A stretch of DNA of 64,000 nt from an uncultured Prevotellaceae bacterium (GTDB lineage: Bacteria; Bacteroidota; Bacteroidia; Bacteroidales; Bacteroidaceae), in NCBI GenBank assembly GCA_946410305.1, contig CAMJZV010000001.1, positions 1-64,000 of the forward strand. The letters run 5' to 3'. Shown piece after piece: positions 40,325-48,522 of the stretch. Within the stretch, counting starts at the first letter, position 1. Every line of letters begins with the position of its first letter. The notes beneath the pieces are model-generated. The model ran no database searches. It was not told the origin of the DNA and worked only from the letters and a program-made list of their open reading frames with translations. The translations under genes and the position numbers were made by a program.

Positions 40325-42274
40325 CTACGGTGTCAGCCTATTTTGTGTCATACGCTCCATGTACTGCTGGATGATAGCCTTCAGCTCTCGTTCCATCTGT
40401 GGCTGTTCAGGAATCTTGCCAACAAGGTTCTGCTGCATCAGCGAGTCGCTAAGTGCATAGACACCACGGGTGGTCTGACCATCAAACTGTAGGATATGAC
40501 CGTGTTTTACATATTGATAGATACCATTTAGATAGTTTACGGCCCACGTATCCTCAGCAGGCGTCGTCAACAGGTCAACACCAAATGAGAGGTACGGCTT
40601 GTCATAGCCCAGATGCTCCAGAATAGTCGGCATGATATCGGTCTGCTGCGCAATGGCATCGACCATACCCTCTCCCATCTCACCACTGGGGTCGTAGAAG
40701 ATGACGGGCGACGCAAAGCCACCTATATCCGTACGGTAGTGCTGGTACTTCGTCATATTGGTGTGGTCGCTGGTGATGGCGAAGATAGTATTCTTATACC
40801 ATGGCTGTTTCTTAGCACTTTCGAAGAAGTGTTGCAGCGCCATATCGGTATAACGTATCACCGGATAGATTTCCATCTCAGGATCTTCATTCTTGAAGAC
40901 ATCCTTATAAGCATCGGGTACACGGAACGGGTGGTGACTGGATAGGGTAAACAACGCCGTCATAAATGGTTCTTTCATATCGGTCATCTTCTGACACATA
41001 TACTGCATGAAGGGCTCGTCACTGATTCCCCACCAGCCGTCATACTCCTTGTCGCCATTGGTTCGCGGATCAGCATTGAAGTCCTCGCGACCGTAGTACT
41101 CCTTGAACTTCGTAGCACGGGCGAAGGCCATAAAGCCCATAGAACCGCGCTCAGCACCATGGAAGAACGCTGTCTCGTAGCCCTTACCATTCAGACAGTC
41201 TGCCAGTCCCGATACATCGTTGACACTATAGGGTGACAGGAAGAACGGCTCGACGAACATTGGGATGGATGAGAGTATCGAAGGCATACCATCTATCGAC
41301 TTACGCCCATTGCAGTAACTGTAGCGATAGGTCAGTGCACCATGTGCCAACAGCGAGTCGGTAAACGGAGTCTGCGACGGATAGCCTGCCTCCTTATTAT
41401 ACGTTCCTATATATTCTCTGCCGAAGCTCTCGATGATAATCACCACCACATTCTTCTTGACGAATGGATGACGACGCTGCGGCTGGCGCACAGGATTGAA
41501 AATCTGCTCCAACTGCTTAGCATCGTAGTAGGTAACGACTTCAAAATTATTCTTGCCAATAGTTCGTATCAGTGAGAATGGTGTGTTCAGCACCAGACCA
41601 GTCTCGGTAGGACGGTCGCAATAGTTGTTAGCATTCGACACGGTGATAGGACGGATGTCGCGCGTCCAGCCACCACGCATACCTGCTACGCAGAACGGTG
41701 TAAAACCCAACAGGGACACCAGCAAAGCCAGTGTACACCAGCGCCAATCCACCTCTTTGCGCAATGTGCGAGGCTTGATATACAGTCGCCACAGTCCCCA
41801 AGCCACCAAACCTGTCAACAGAAAGAAATACCAGTGGCGCACCATCTCTGTCCAAAAGATGCCACCAAGATTGTTCTCGTTCTCAAACTCCTGGAAGATG
41901 GTTGTCGTAGTACGACGCATGGAGTAGCGGAAATACACCGTATCCACGAGGTTTACAATCAGTGTCAGCGTATTGATGACCACAAATACCCAACGGCACA
42001 CCTCGTGGTAGGTCTTCGTTTCTTTCAAGTGCAGAGGAAACAACACCATCACCACCCACAAGGCGTTTGTATAGAGTATCGCCGTGGTGTCGAACATCAG
42101 TCCACCGCGCAACATCTCCATCAGATGCGGCCACGACAGATTGTCGGCATAGAGGCTCCAGTTCTCGGCCAAAAAGGTCATACGGGCTATAAAGTACACC
42201 ACATAGGCCAACAGCAAGTTGCCCAGCACGCTGACCAGCGGTGACAGGTATGTCTGTACGATTTTCCGTTTCAT
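40325..42274 (-). CDS. LTA-synthase-family membrane phosphotransferase/sulfatase (1)
   Basis: 649 residues from MKRKIVQT; the track start would be upstream of the promoter and read through the word repeat. About five N-terminal membrane helices precede an extracytoplasmic alkaline-phosphatase-superfamily domain with VVIIIESFGREYIG (metal-site Glu) and ITSDHTNMT (metal-site Asp-His). At the nucleophile position it has NGRKSIDGMPS, a serine where LtaS-type enzymes usually have threonine. Members transfer phospho-head groups such as phosphoethanolamine or glycerol phosphate. The -7 box ends 5 nt before the ATG. Confidence 0.83.
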   Translation of the reverse strand: MKRKIVQTYLSPLVSVLGNLLLAYVVYFIARMTFLAENWSLYADNLSWPHLMEMLRGGLMFDTTAILYTNALWVVMVLFPLHLKETKTYHEVCRWVFVVINTLTLIVNLVDTVYFRYSMRRTTTTIFQEFENENNLGGIFWTEMVRHWYFFLLTGLVAWGLWRLYIKPRTLRKEVDWRWCTLALLVSLLGFTPFCVAGMRGGWTRDIRPITVSNANNYCDRPTETGLVLNTPFSLIRTIGKNNFEVVTYYDAKQLEQIFNPVRQPQRRHPFVKKNVVVIIIESFGREYIGTYNKEAGYPSQTPFTDSLLAHGALTYRYSYCNGRKSIDGMPSILSSIPMFVEPFFLSPYSVNDVSGLADCLNGKGYETAFFHGAERGSMGFMAFARATKFKEYYGREDFNADPRTNGDKEYDGWWGISDEPFMQYMCQKMTDMKEPFMTALFTLSSHHPFRVPDAYKDVFKNEDPEMEIYPVIRYTDMALQHFFESAKKQPWYKNTIFAITSDHTNMTKYQHYRTDIGGFASPVIFYDPSGEMGEGMVDAIAQQTDIMPTILEHLGYDKPYLSFGVDLLTTPAEDTWAVNYLNGIYQYVKHGHILQFDGQTTRGVYALSDSLMQQNLVGKIPEQPQMERELKAIIQQYMERMTQNRLTP

Positions 42275-42279
42275 GGCTG

Positions 42280-42339
42280 CAAAGGTACGAAATAATTCAT
42301 AATTCATAATGCATAATTCATAATTATTTCGTAATTTTG
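42280..42339. promoter_or_regulatory. 60-bp divergent promoter cassette, copy B
   Basis: Minus-strand -7 box TACCTTTG (42280-42287) and plus-strand -7 box TAATTTTG (42332-42339) enclose TAATTCA words with outer arms CGAAATAATT / AATTATTTCG. It drives LTA-synthase-like gene 1 leftward and the YejM-like gene rightward, each with only 5 nt between box and ATG. Near-copy of 30486-30545. Confidence 0.78.
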
Positions 42340-42344
42340 CGCCC

Positions 42345-44186
42345 ATGAAACTCATAAAACAAGGATTTATCTACTATTTGCTGGCTACCATCCTGGGTGG
42401 CTTGCTGCTTCTGTTCTACATACAGGGCGATAGCGTGGCATCCACGCTTGATAAGGTAGGATGGTTGTTCTTCCTGACATCGTGTTTCTCACATGCCGCC
42501 ATTCTTATGTTGGCTCTTTGGCTTATATTCTTCCTGCCGTGGGCACTGCTGAAGCTGCGCCGACTGGCGGCTACGCTATTGGTGACAGCAACCAGTCTGC
42601 TGATGATGACAGGCTTCATCAATATGCAGGTGTACAAGATATACCGCTTTCACCTGAACGGCTTCATCCTTAACATGCTGACAGGCCCTGCTGCCGGTGA
42701 CATTTTTGACTTCAGCTGGCAGCTATATGTCACTGAGGGACTCATGCTGGCTTTTATCCTTGCCTTATGTATTGGTGGCTGGTGGCTCAGCGGACGTATC
42801 CTACAGCGTTGGCAGAAACGCCATACCCTCATCTCCATTCTGTCGCTCGTCGGCACCCTGCTTATTGCCAACGGCATTCATATCTATGGCTCATTCGTTG
42901 CCAAGCCGACAGTGCTTAAAGTTGTCAAACTAGTGCCCTACTACTTTCCGTTGTCTACAAGCGATTTGTTGGAGGATATGGGGTTCGAACGCCACACCAT
43001 ACAAGTAGACGAAATCACAGACGGCGACTTCATCTATCCGTTACATGCCATCAAGACGGACACCACACTCACCAAGCGTCCCAACATTCTCGTTATCCTT
43101 ATCGACTCCTGGAGCCGTCGGGCACTGACAGAAGAGTGCATGCCCAACCTCTGGCAGCTGGCTCATCAGGAACAGTGGTACCAGAACCACGTCAGCTGTG
43201 GCAACGGTACGTCATACTCCGTCTTCGGCATGTTCACGGGCTTACAGCCTTACTATTGGACTGCCTGGGACACCAACCGCAAGAGTCCGGTACTCATCGA
43301 CCAACTGCTGAAGCAGGGTTACAATGTACGCACCTATCCCAGCGCCTCGCTGGTAGACCCTCCCTTTGCGCGCATGCTCTTCGGTCATGTTCCTAACCTT
43401 ACGATACGTACGGCAGGCAACTCGTCCTTTGAACGCGATACGAACATCAAGGACAACCTTATCAGCGATCTGCCCACACTAAAGGACAGCGATAAACCCT
43501 TCTTTGCCTTTATTTTCTTCGACCTGCTGCATGCCTACAGTCTTCCAAAGGAATACCTACTCCGCTTCCAGCCGTCGTGGGAGTACGGCCGTTTCGATGA
43601 ATTACACAACGATATGGATCCTACCCCCTTCTGGAATCTCTATCGTAATTCCGCCTATCAGACCGACAGGATGGTGGGTGAGATTATCAATAGCATGAAA
43701 GTACTGGGTATGTACGACAACACCTTAATATATATTACTGGTGACCACGCTCAGGAGTATAACGAGAACCACAAGAACTACTGGGGCCACAACTCAAATT
43801 TCTCACAGTACCAGATTGGCGTGCCCCTCATCGTGCACGATCCCGACACATCTTCCATTAACCATCATCCATCAACCATCTATAAGCATCGCACCACCCA
43901 TCTAGACTTCGTGCCAACACTGATGCACGACTATCTGGGCGTCACCAATCCCATTGAGGACTACAGCAATGGCTATCTACTCAACGATACCACTCCCCGT
44001 CTATGGCACTATGTTGGCAACGAGCTACGCTATGCTTTCATCGTAGATGGTGACACTATTCTCACCAAGGAAGGTGCTGGCTACATCGAAGTTACTGACA
44101 AGCATCTTAATCCCGTCCCCGACTACCACATCAATCCAAAAGATTTTGATGCAGCCATCAAACGTCTCAACAGGTTTTACAAATAG
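42345..44186 (+). CDS. YejM/PbgA-like membrane sulfatase-fold protein
   Basis: 613 residues. Five N-terminal helices with the DUF3413-like segment LPWALLKLRRLAATLLVTATSLLMMTGF and YRFHLNGFILNMLTG, followed by a periplasmic alkaline-phosphatase-fold domain (ILVILIDSWSRRAL, GNGTSYSVFGMFTG, YITGDHAQEYNEN). This is the layout of E. coli YejM/PbgA/LapC, which monitors LPS in the inner membrane and controls LpxC. Presence of a Thr at the nucleophile position leaves enzyme activity open. It is divergent from LTA-synthase-like gene 1 and ends exactly next to the stop of gene 2. Confidence 0.82.
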   Translation: MKLIKQGFIYYLLATILGGLLLLFYIQGDSVASTLDKVGWLFFLTSCFSHAAILMLALWLIFFLPWALLKLRRLAATLLVTATSLLMMTGFINMQVYKIYRFHLNGFILNMLTGPAAGDIFDFSWQLYVTEGLMLAFILALCIGGWWLSGRILQRWQKRHTLISILSLVGTLLIANGIHIYGSFVAKPTVLKVVKLVPYYFPLSTSDLLEDMGFERHTIQVDEITDGDFIYPLHAIKTDTTLTKRPNILVILIDSWSRRALTEECMPNLWQLAHQEQWYQNHVSCGNGTSYSVFGMFTGLQPYYWTAWDTNRKSPVLIDQLLKQGYNVRTYPSASLVDPPFARMLFGHVPNLTIRTAGNSSFERDTNIKDNLISDLPTLKDSDKPFFAFIFFDLLHAYSLPKEYLLRFQPSWEYGRFDELHNDMDPTPFWNLYRNSAYQTDRMVGEIINSMKVLGMYDNTLIYITGDHAQEYNENHKNYWGHNSNFSQYQIGVPLIVHDPDTSSINHHPSTIYKHRTTHLDFVPTLMHDYLGVTNPIEDYSNGYLLNDTTPRLWHYVGNELRYAFIVDGDTILTKEGAGYIEVTDKHLNPVPDYHINPKDFDAAIKRLNRFYK

Positions 44187-45983
44187 TTACTTATTCTTCA
44201 GGTCGTGGCTGGTCAACTGAAGGATAGCTTTCGACAGGCGCAGCAGTCGTTCGCTGTCGTCACCTTCTTGAGTGATCATACTGTTGGCATCAAGATCGTA
44301 GGCCATCCACCCTGTAGAGTCGTACACGGATACGCAACTAGTAGAGTTGTGGTAGGCCATCGGATAACGATAGCTACTACTGGCGACATCACGACTGAAG
44401 GTGAAGTCATCATGGGCAATACCCAACTGTCCTAACAGTGTAGCGGCAAGGTCGCTTTGGTTACACAGACGGTCAATAACGATAGGCTGCTTCACAGCGC
44501 CACCGACCCACAACATCGGGATATGGTTATAGAGGCGTGTCGCCTCATCAATGCCCTGATAACGATAGCCATGATCGGGGAGAATGACAACCAACGTGTT
44601 CTGCCACACAGGTGTCTTGCGCAGATCATCGATAAAACGGCCAATGCACTGGTCCAGATAGTTGAAGGCATTATATACCTCGTCGTCCAACACCTTGGTA
44701 GGCACATCCCAGGGCTCGTGACTGGACAGGGTAAGCAATGTCTTCATCCAATGATTACCCTTCTCTGCCTTGATGTCACGCAAGAGCGTGTCGAACATGA
44801 TGTCGTCACGTACACCCCACTGACAAGTCTTCTGTTCCTCGCTGCTGAAATCTGACTTCCATAGCAGCTGGTCGTAGCCCGTACCCAACACATAGCTGCG
44901 CATATTGGTAAAATTGATGTCGCCACCATAATAGAAGGCATTATGATAGCCTACCTGCTGTAGCGAGTGAGCTATCGACGGCATCTTACGACTCTTCTCA
45001 GGCACCTTCATAATAGAGGTCACGGGGAAGGCAGGATAACCGCTGAGAATGCTCACCATACCCTTATCCGTACGCCACGAGTTGGCATAGCACTCGCTAA
45101 AACTGACGCCCTCACTGGCCAGTTGGTTCAGACGAGGCGTTATCTCCGGATGTCCACCGATTGCAGTAAACTGTCCACCACAACTCTCCATCACTATCAG
45201 CACAATATTGGGGCGCTGAGTGGTCAGTAACGTGTCAGCCCCCGTACTGTCAGTATAGTACAGACCATCCGTCAACTGGCGACATTCCTCATCCGTCATG
45301 TAGTCGTAGCCAACGATATAGCTGCCCGACTTGCCGAGGGACGACAGAAATGAGAACACTGGATTCACCGCCGCATGATTCAAGAACTGATTCTGCGAGA
45401 AATACACCTGTCCAATGTTCGTTGTTGACTCGCCCAGTCCACCACGAATACCAATAATAATAGGACCTATCAGCAGTAGTGCGCCAAGAGTACCAAGCAG
45501 TCTATGGCGTACTGGCTTAAAGTGGGTACGCCACCAAGAAAGTGCTACCCAAATCAAAAGAACCAGTATCAATAATAGTATCAATCTACCTAACAGATAC
45601 CATGTAGTGACGCTGGCCATGGCCTCAGTGGGTGTCTCCAGATACTGCAAGCACGACGCATCGAGTTTGAAGTGCCAGAAAGGATAGAGGCTTGTGTCTG
45701 CTACGAAAGCCAGCGCAAAGGCAATAGCCACCACCCCATTATAAATAAGGTACACGTAACGAGGGATCCTCACCCATAGTGACACTGTTGTTAGCAGAAA
45801 GGGAACGCCAAAGAAGTAGAGCGCCGTAGAGAGGTCTAGCGACAGGCCATGCCATACGACAGTAGCATAGTCACCTATCGACAAAGCGTCGCCACATGCC
45901 AGCATAAACACCCCCTTGGCAACCACAAACAACGCAATGGTCACCAAGTAGTATTTCAGCAGGTATATGACTCTCTCCTTCAC
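44187..45983 (-). CDS. LTA-synthase-family membrane phosphotransferase/sulfatase (2)
   Basis: 598 residues with five membrane helices, then a soluble domain with VLIVMESCGGQF (metal Glu), NSWRTDKGMVSILSGYP with the nucleophile Thr, and VVILPDHGYRYQG (metal Asp-His). This matches LtaS-type enzymes more closely than its neighbour at 40325. In a Gram-negative cell the product would be a modified glycolipid or glycan rather than lipoteichoic acid. The start overlaps the miaB stop by 4 nt, an unexpected coupling, and the stop abuts the YejM-like gene without spacer. Confidence 0.85.
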   Translation of the reverse strand: MKERVIYLLKYYLVTIALFVVAKGVFMLACGDALSIGDYATVVWHGLSLDLSTALYFFGVPFLLTTVSLWVRIPRYVYLIYNGVVAIAFALAFVADTSLYPFWHFKLDASCLQYLETPTEAMASVTTWYLLGRLILLLILVLLIWVALSWWRTHFKPVRHRLLGTLGALLLIGPIIIGIRGGLGESTTNIGQVYFSQNQFLNHAAVNPVFSFLSSLGKSGSYIVGYDYMTDEECRQLTDGLYYTDSTGADTLLTTQRPNIVLIVMESCGGQFTAIGGHPEITPRLNQLASEGVSFSECYANSWRTDKGMVSILSGYPAFPVTSIMKVPEKSRKMPSIAHSLQQVGYHNAFYYGGDINFTNMRSYVLGTGYDQLLWKSDFSSEEQKTCQWGVRDDIMFDTLLRDIKAEKGNHWMKTLLTLSSHEPWDVPTKVLDDEVYNAFNYLDQCIGRFIDDLRKTPVWQNTLVVILPDHGYRYQGIDEATRLYNHIPMLWVGGAVKQPIVIDRLCNQSDLAATLLGQLGIAHDDFTFSRDVASSSYRYPMAYHNSTSCVSVYDSTGWMAYDLDANSMITQEGDDSERLLRLSKAILQLTSHDLKNK

Positions 45984-47350
45984 TCTTTCTCTACGATTTC
46001 TCCTAGCAATGTAGCACTTGTACTTCCAGTGATGCGTACACGTACCGTTTCACCGATATGGTGGTTACCCTTATTGACTACGACGGCCTTGTTCTGTTCC
46101 GTACGTCCCATCAGCTGCTCACGGCTACGCTTCGAGAAAGCCTCCAGCAGCACGTCGAACTCCTTGCCCTCATCCTTCTTGTTCTGTTGAGCAGAGATCT
46201 CTGTCTGCAAGGCAATCATCTCGTTCAGTCGACGTATCTTCTCCTCGTCAGCGATGTCATCGGGCAGATGCTTTGAGGCATAGGTGCCTGGGCGCTCAGA
46301 ATATTTGAACATAAAAGCAGAGTCGTAGCCCACCTCGCGCATCAGCGACAACGACAGCTGGTGGTCTTCCTCCGTCTCCGAGTGGTACCCTACAAAGATA
46401 TCCGTTGACAAGCCACAATCGGGGATAATGCGACGGATGGCTGCCACACGATCCAAGTACCACTCACGGGTATACTTACGGTTCATCAGCTTCAAGATGC
46501 GGTCTGAACCACTCTGTACGGGCAGGTGGATATGCTTGCAGACGTTGGGCACCTCAGCTACCACGCGCAGTGTGTCGTCGCTCATATCCTTCGGATGACT
46601 GGTCGTGAAGCGCACCCTCATCTCAGGCACTTCTTCAGCCACCATTCTTAATAGTTCAGGGAATTTAATCTCCCTCTCCCCTTGGAGAGGGTCAGGGGAG
46701 AGGCTTTTATAGCTGTTTACATTCTGTCCCAACAGTGTCACCTCCTTGAAACCACGGTCGCGCAAGTCGCGTACCTCTCTCAGGATGCTCTCCACGTCAC
46801 GGCTACGCTCACGACCACGGGTATAGGGGACGATACAATAGTGACAGAAGTTGTTGCAGCCACGCATAATGCTCACAAAACCGCTGATCTTAGCACCATG
46901 CAAGCGCTGTGGCACCACGTCGCGGTAGGTTTCCGTTGTCGACAGTTCGATATTCATCGCCTTATGTCCCAGCTCAGCCTGTGCTATCAGGTCGGGTAGC
47001 GACATATATGAATCCGGACCAGCCACCAAGTCACAGTGGTGGTTCTCCAGCAGGTCGTCCTTCACGCGCTCAGCCATACAACCCAGCACGCCGATAATAA
47101 GGCCGTTAGCTGTTAGCTTTTGGCTGTTAGCTTTTTGACGCTGGCGCTTGATGGCATCCAACGCATCCAGGCGGTGGTATATCTTCTGTTCTGCATTGTC
47201 ACGTATCGAACAAGTGTTCAGGAATACGGCATCAGCCTCATCCAGTGTTTCTGTTGTCTCGTAGCCAGCCATCTGCATGACCGATGCCACAACCTCAGAG
47301 TCTGCCACATTCATCTGGCAGCCATAAGTCTCAATATACAGTTTCTTCAT
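45980..47350 (-). CDS. miaB: tRNA-2-methylthio-N6-dimethylallyladenosine synthase
   Basis: 456 residues. N-terminal UPF0004 domain with its cysteines (YGCQMNVAD, NTCSIRDNAEQK, GVLGCMAERV), a radical-SAM domain with CNNFCHYC, and a C-terminal TRAM domain (VVVNKGNHHIGETVRVRI). It adds a methylthio group to i6A37 of tRNAs. Two in-frame insertions are visible: RQRQKANSQKLTANG from a TGTTAGC-type word repeat between the first and second domains, and LSPDPLQGEREI from a GC-rich palindrome. Both fall in spots that tolerate length variation, so the enzyme is probably active. Confidence 0.94.
   Translation of the reverse strand: MKKLYIETYGCQMNVADSEVVASVMQMAGYETTETLDEADAVFLNTCSIRDNAEQKIYHRLDALDAIKRQRQKANSQKLTANGLIIGVLGCMAERVKDDLLENHHCDLVAGPDSYMSLPDLIAQAELGHKAMNIELSTTETYRDVVPQRLHGAKISGFVSIMRGCNNFCHYCIVPYTRGRERSRDVESILREVRDLRDRGFKEVTLLGQNVNSYKSLSPDPLQGEREIKFPELLRMVAEEVPEMRVRFTTSHPKDMSDDTLRVVAEVPNVCKHIHLPVQSGSDRILKLMNRKYTREWYLDRVAAIRRIIPDCGLSTDIFVGYHSETEEDHQLSLSLMREVGYDSAFMFKYSERPGTYASKHLPDDIADEEKIRRLNEMIALQTEISAQQNKKDEGKEFDVLLEAFSKRSREQLMGRTEQNKAVVVNKGNHHIGETVRVRITGSTSATLLGEIVEKE
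46670..46703. repeat. GC-rich palindrome inserted in miaB
   Basis: CCTCTCC / GGAGAGG around CCTT, followed by GTCAGGGGAGAGG. Architecture as in pnuT and thiN (arm, loop, arm, then a partial third arm). It encodes SLSPDPLQGERE within the loop before FPELLRM. Confidence 0.75.
47104..47136. repeat. TGTTAGC / TTTTGGC word repeat inserted in miaB
   Basis: 33 bp of tandem GTTAGCT, GTTAGCTTTTGGCT and GTTAGCTTTTT words in frame, adding about 11 residues. The words match those at 15637-15662 and 29437-29482. Confidence 0.7.
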
Positions 47351-47369
47351 AAATAGCTTTTTTCGGGTG

Positions 47370-47377
47370 CAAAATTA
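47370..47377 (-). promoter_or_regulatory. -7 box TAATTTTG for miaB
   Basis: Minus-strand TAnnTTTG match 19 nt before the miaB ATG. Confidence 0.7.
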
Positions 47378-47438
47378 GTAAAAAATAAGGGAAACACCAA
47401 ATTTACTCGTATTTTCCGAACAATCACCGATAATGGCA

Positions 47439-47477
47439 TCACGCCTAACGTTCAGTAAGACCAAACATTAGGCGTGA
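47439..47477. terminator. hairpin downstream of the SDR gene
   Basis: Arms TCACGCCTAACGTT / AACATTAGGCGTGA with one G-T-compatible mismatch. It lies between the end of the minus-strand SDR gene and miaB. There is no T-run, so factor-independent termination is doubtful. Confidence 0.45.
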
Positions 47478-47503
47478 CGGTAAAGCTTCTATTTAGCGAA
47501 AAA

Positions 47504-48301
47504 TTATTTCGGTTGTTTGCCGATATAGGCTAAGATGCCGCCATCGACATAAAGGATATGACCGTTGACAGCGTCTGAGGCATGAGAAGCCAGGAACACA
47601 GCAGGACCACCCAGCTCTTCTGGCTCGAGCCAACGACCAGCGGGCGTCTTGGCACAGATGAACGAGTCGAAGGGATGACGGCTACCATCGGCCTGACGCT
47701 CGCGGAGTGGAGCAGTCTGTGGCGTAGCGATATAGCCAGGACCAATGGCGTTGCACTGGATATTATACTCACCATATTCTGAACAGATATTGCGCGTCAG
47801 CATCTTCAGACCACCCTTGGCGGCAGCATAGGCGCTGACTGTCTCACGGCCCAGCTCAGACATCATAGAGCAGATATTGATAATCTTACCCTCGCGACGC
47901 TCAATCATCTCTGGAATAACGGCCTTGGTCATGATGAACGGACCAACAAGGTCGATGTCGATGACCTGCTGGAAATCTGCGCGTGACATCTCATGCATGG
48001 GGATACGCTTAATGATACCGGCATTGTTGACAAGGATGTCGATATGTCCCAACTCACGACGAATGTCAGCCACCATCTTTTGCACGTCATCCTCGTTGGT
48101 GACATCACACAGATAGCCATGCGCCTTGATACCCTTGGCTTCATAGTCTGCCAGTGCCTTGTCCATGTGCTCCTGTCCGCGACAGTTGAAAGCGATTTCC
48201 GCACCAGCCTTAGCCAGCGCCTCAGCAATAGCAAAGCCAATACCGTAAGCAGCACCCGTAACCAGCGCTACCTTACCTTCCAAAGAAAATAGATTCTGCA
48301 T
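47504..48301 (-). CDS. SDR dehydrogenase, gluconate 5-dehydrogenase-like
   Basis: 265 residues. Rossmann motif TGAAYGIG, NNAG (in VNNAGIIKR), catalytic Ser in NICSMMSE and YAAAKGG with catalytic Tyr and Lys are complete. The C-terminal YIATPQTAPLRERQADGSRHPFDSF pattern is close to gluconate 5-dehydrogenase/KduD-type enzymes that interconvert 5-keto-gluconate or keto-uronates. No kduI or transporter is next to it, so the substrate is uncertain. It stands alone with its own promoter. Confidence 0.83.
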   Translation of the reverse strand: MQNLFSLEGKVALVTGAAYGIGFAIAEALAKAGAEIAFNCRGQEHMDKALADYEAKGIKAHGYLCDVTNEDDVQKMVADIRRELGHIDILVNNAGIIKRIPMHEMSRADFQQVIDIDLVGPFIMTKAVIPEMIERREGKIINICSMMSELGRETVSAYAAAKGGLKMLTRNICSEYGEYNIQCNAIGPGYIATPQTAPLRERQADGSRHPFDSFICAKTPAGRWLEPEELGGPAVFLASHASDAVNGHILYVDGGILAYIGKQPK

Positions 48302-48329
48302 AGTAAATTGTTTTAATAGTTTATTGCTG

Positions 48330-48337
48330 CAAAGGTA
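48330..48337 (-). promoter_or_regulatory. -7 box TACCTTTG for the SDR gene
   Basis: Minus-strand TAnnTTTG match 28 nt before the start codon. Confidence 0.7.
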
Positions 48338-48350
48338 AGCATTATTTATG

Positions 48351-48381
48351 AAAAAAGAGTGGAATCATCCACTCTTTTTTT
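48351..48381 (-). terminator. intrinsic terminator after tRNA-Gln
   Basis: AAAAAAGAGTGGA / TCCACTCTTTTTT with a 4-nt loop. A/T runs on both sides make it bidirectional; it ends the tRNA-Gln transcript. Confidence 0.88.
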
Positions 48382-48390
48382 CCGTAAACG

Positions 48391-48461
48391 TTGTCCAAGG
48401 CGGATTCGAACCACCACAAACAGAACCAAAACCTGTTGTGCTACCATTACACCATTGGACA
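48391..48461 (-). tRNA. tRNA-Gln (TTG anticodon)
   Basis: 71 nt. The acceptor TGTCCAA pairs with TTGGACA, the anticodon stem ACAGG/TCTGT holds loop TTTTGGT with anticodon TTG, and the T-loop has GGTTCGAATCC. U1-A72-type end and the anticodon indicate glutamine. Located between tyrS and its terminator with its own promoter. Confidence 0.94.
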
Positions 48462-48479
48462 ATCCGAGTTTTGCGGGTG

Positions 48480-48487
48480 CAAAATTA
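48480..48487 (-). promoter_or_regulatory. -7 box TAATTTTG for tRNA-Gln
   Basis: Minus-strand TAnnTTTG match 18 nt before the tRNA 5' end. Confidence 0.72.
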
Positions 48488-48522
48488 GCAAAAATTTCGC
48501 ACACCACAAACTTTTTTGCCGA

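Noticed and set aside
40325-45983. lipoteichoic-acid synthesis locus
   Set aside because: The cell is clearly Gram-negative (LpxL-like, TonB receptors, MsbA-like); the family name reflects fold, not product.
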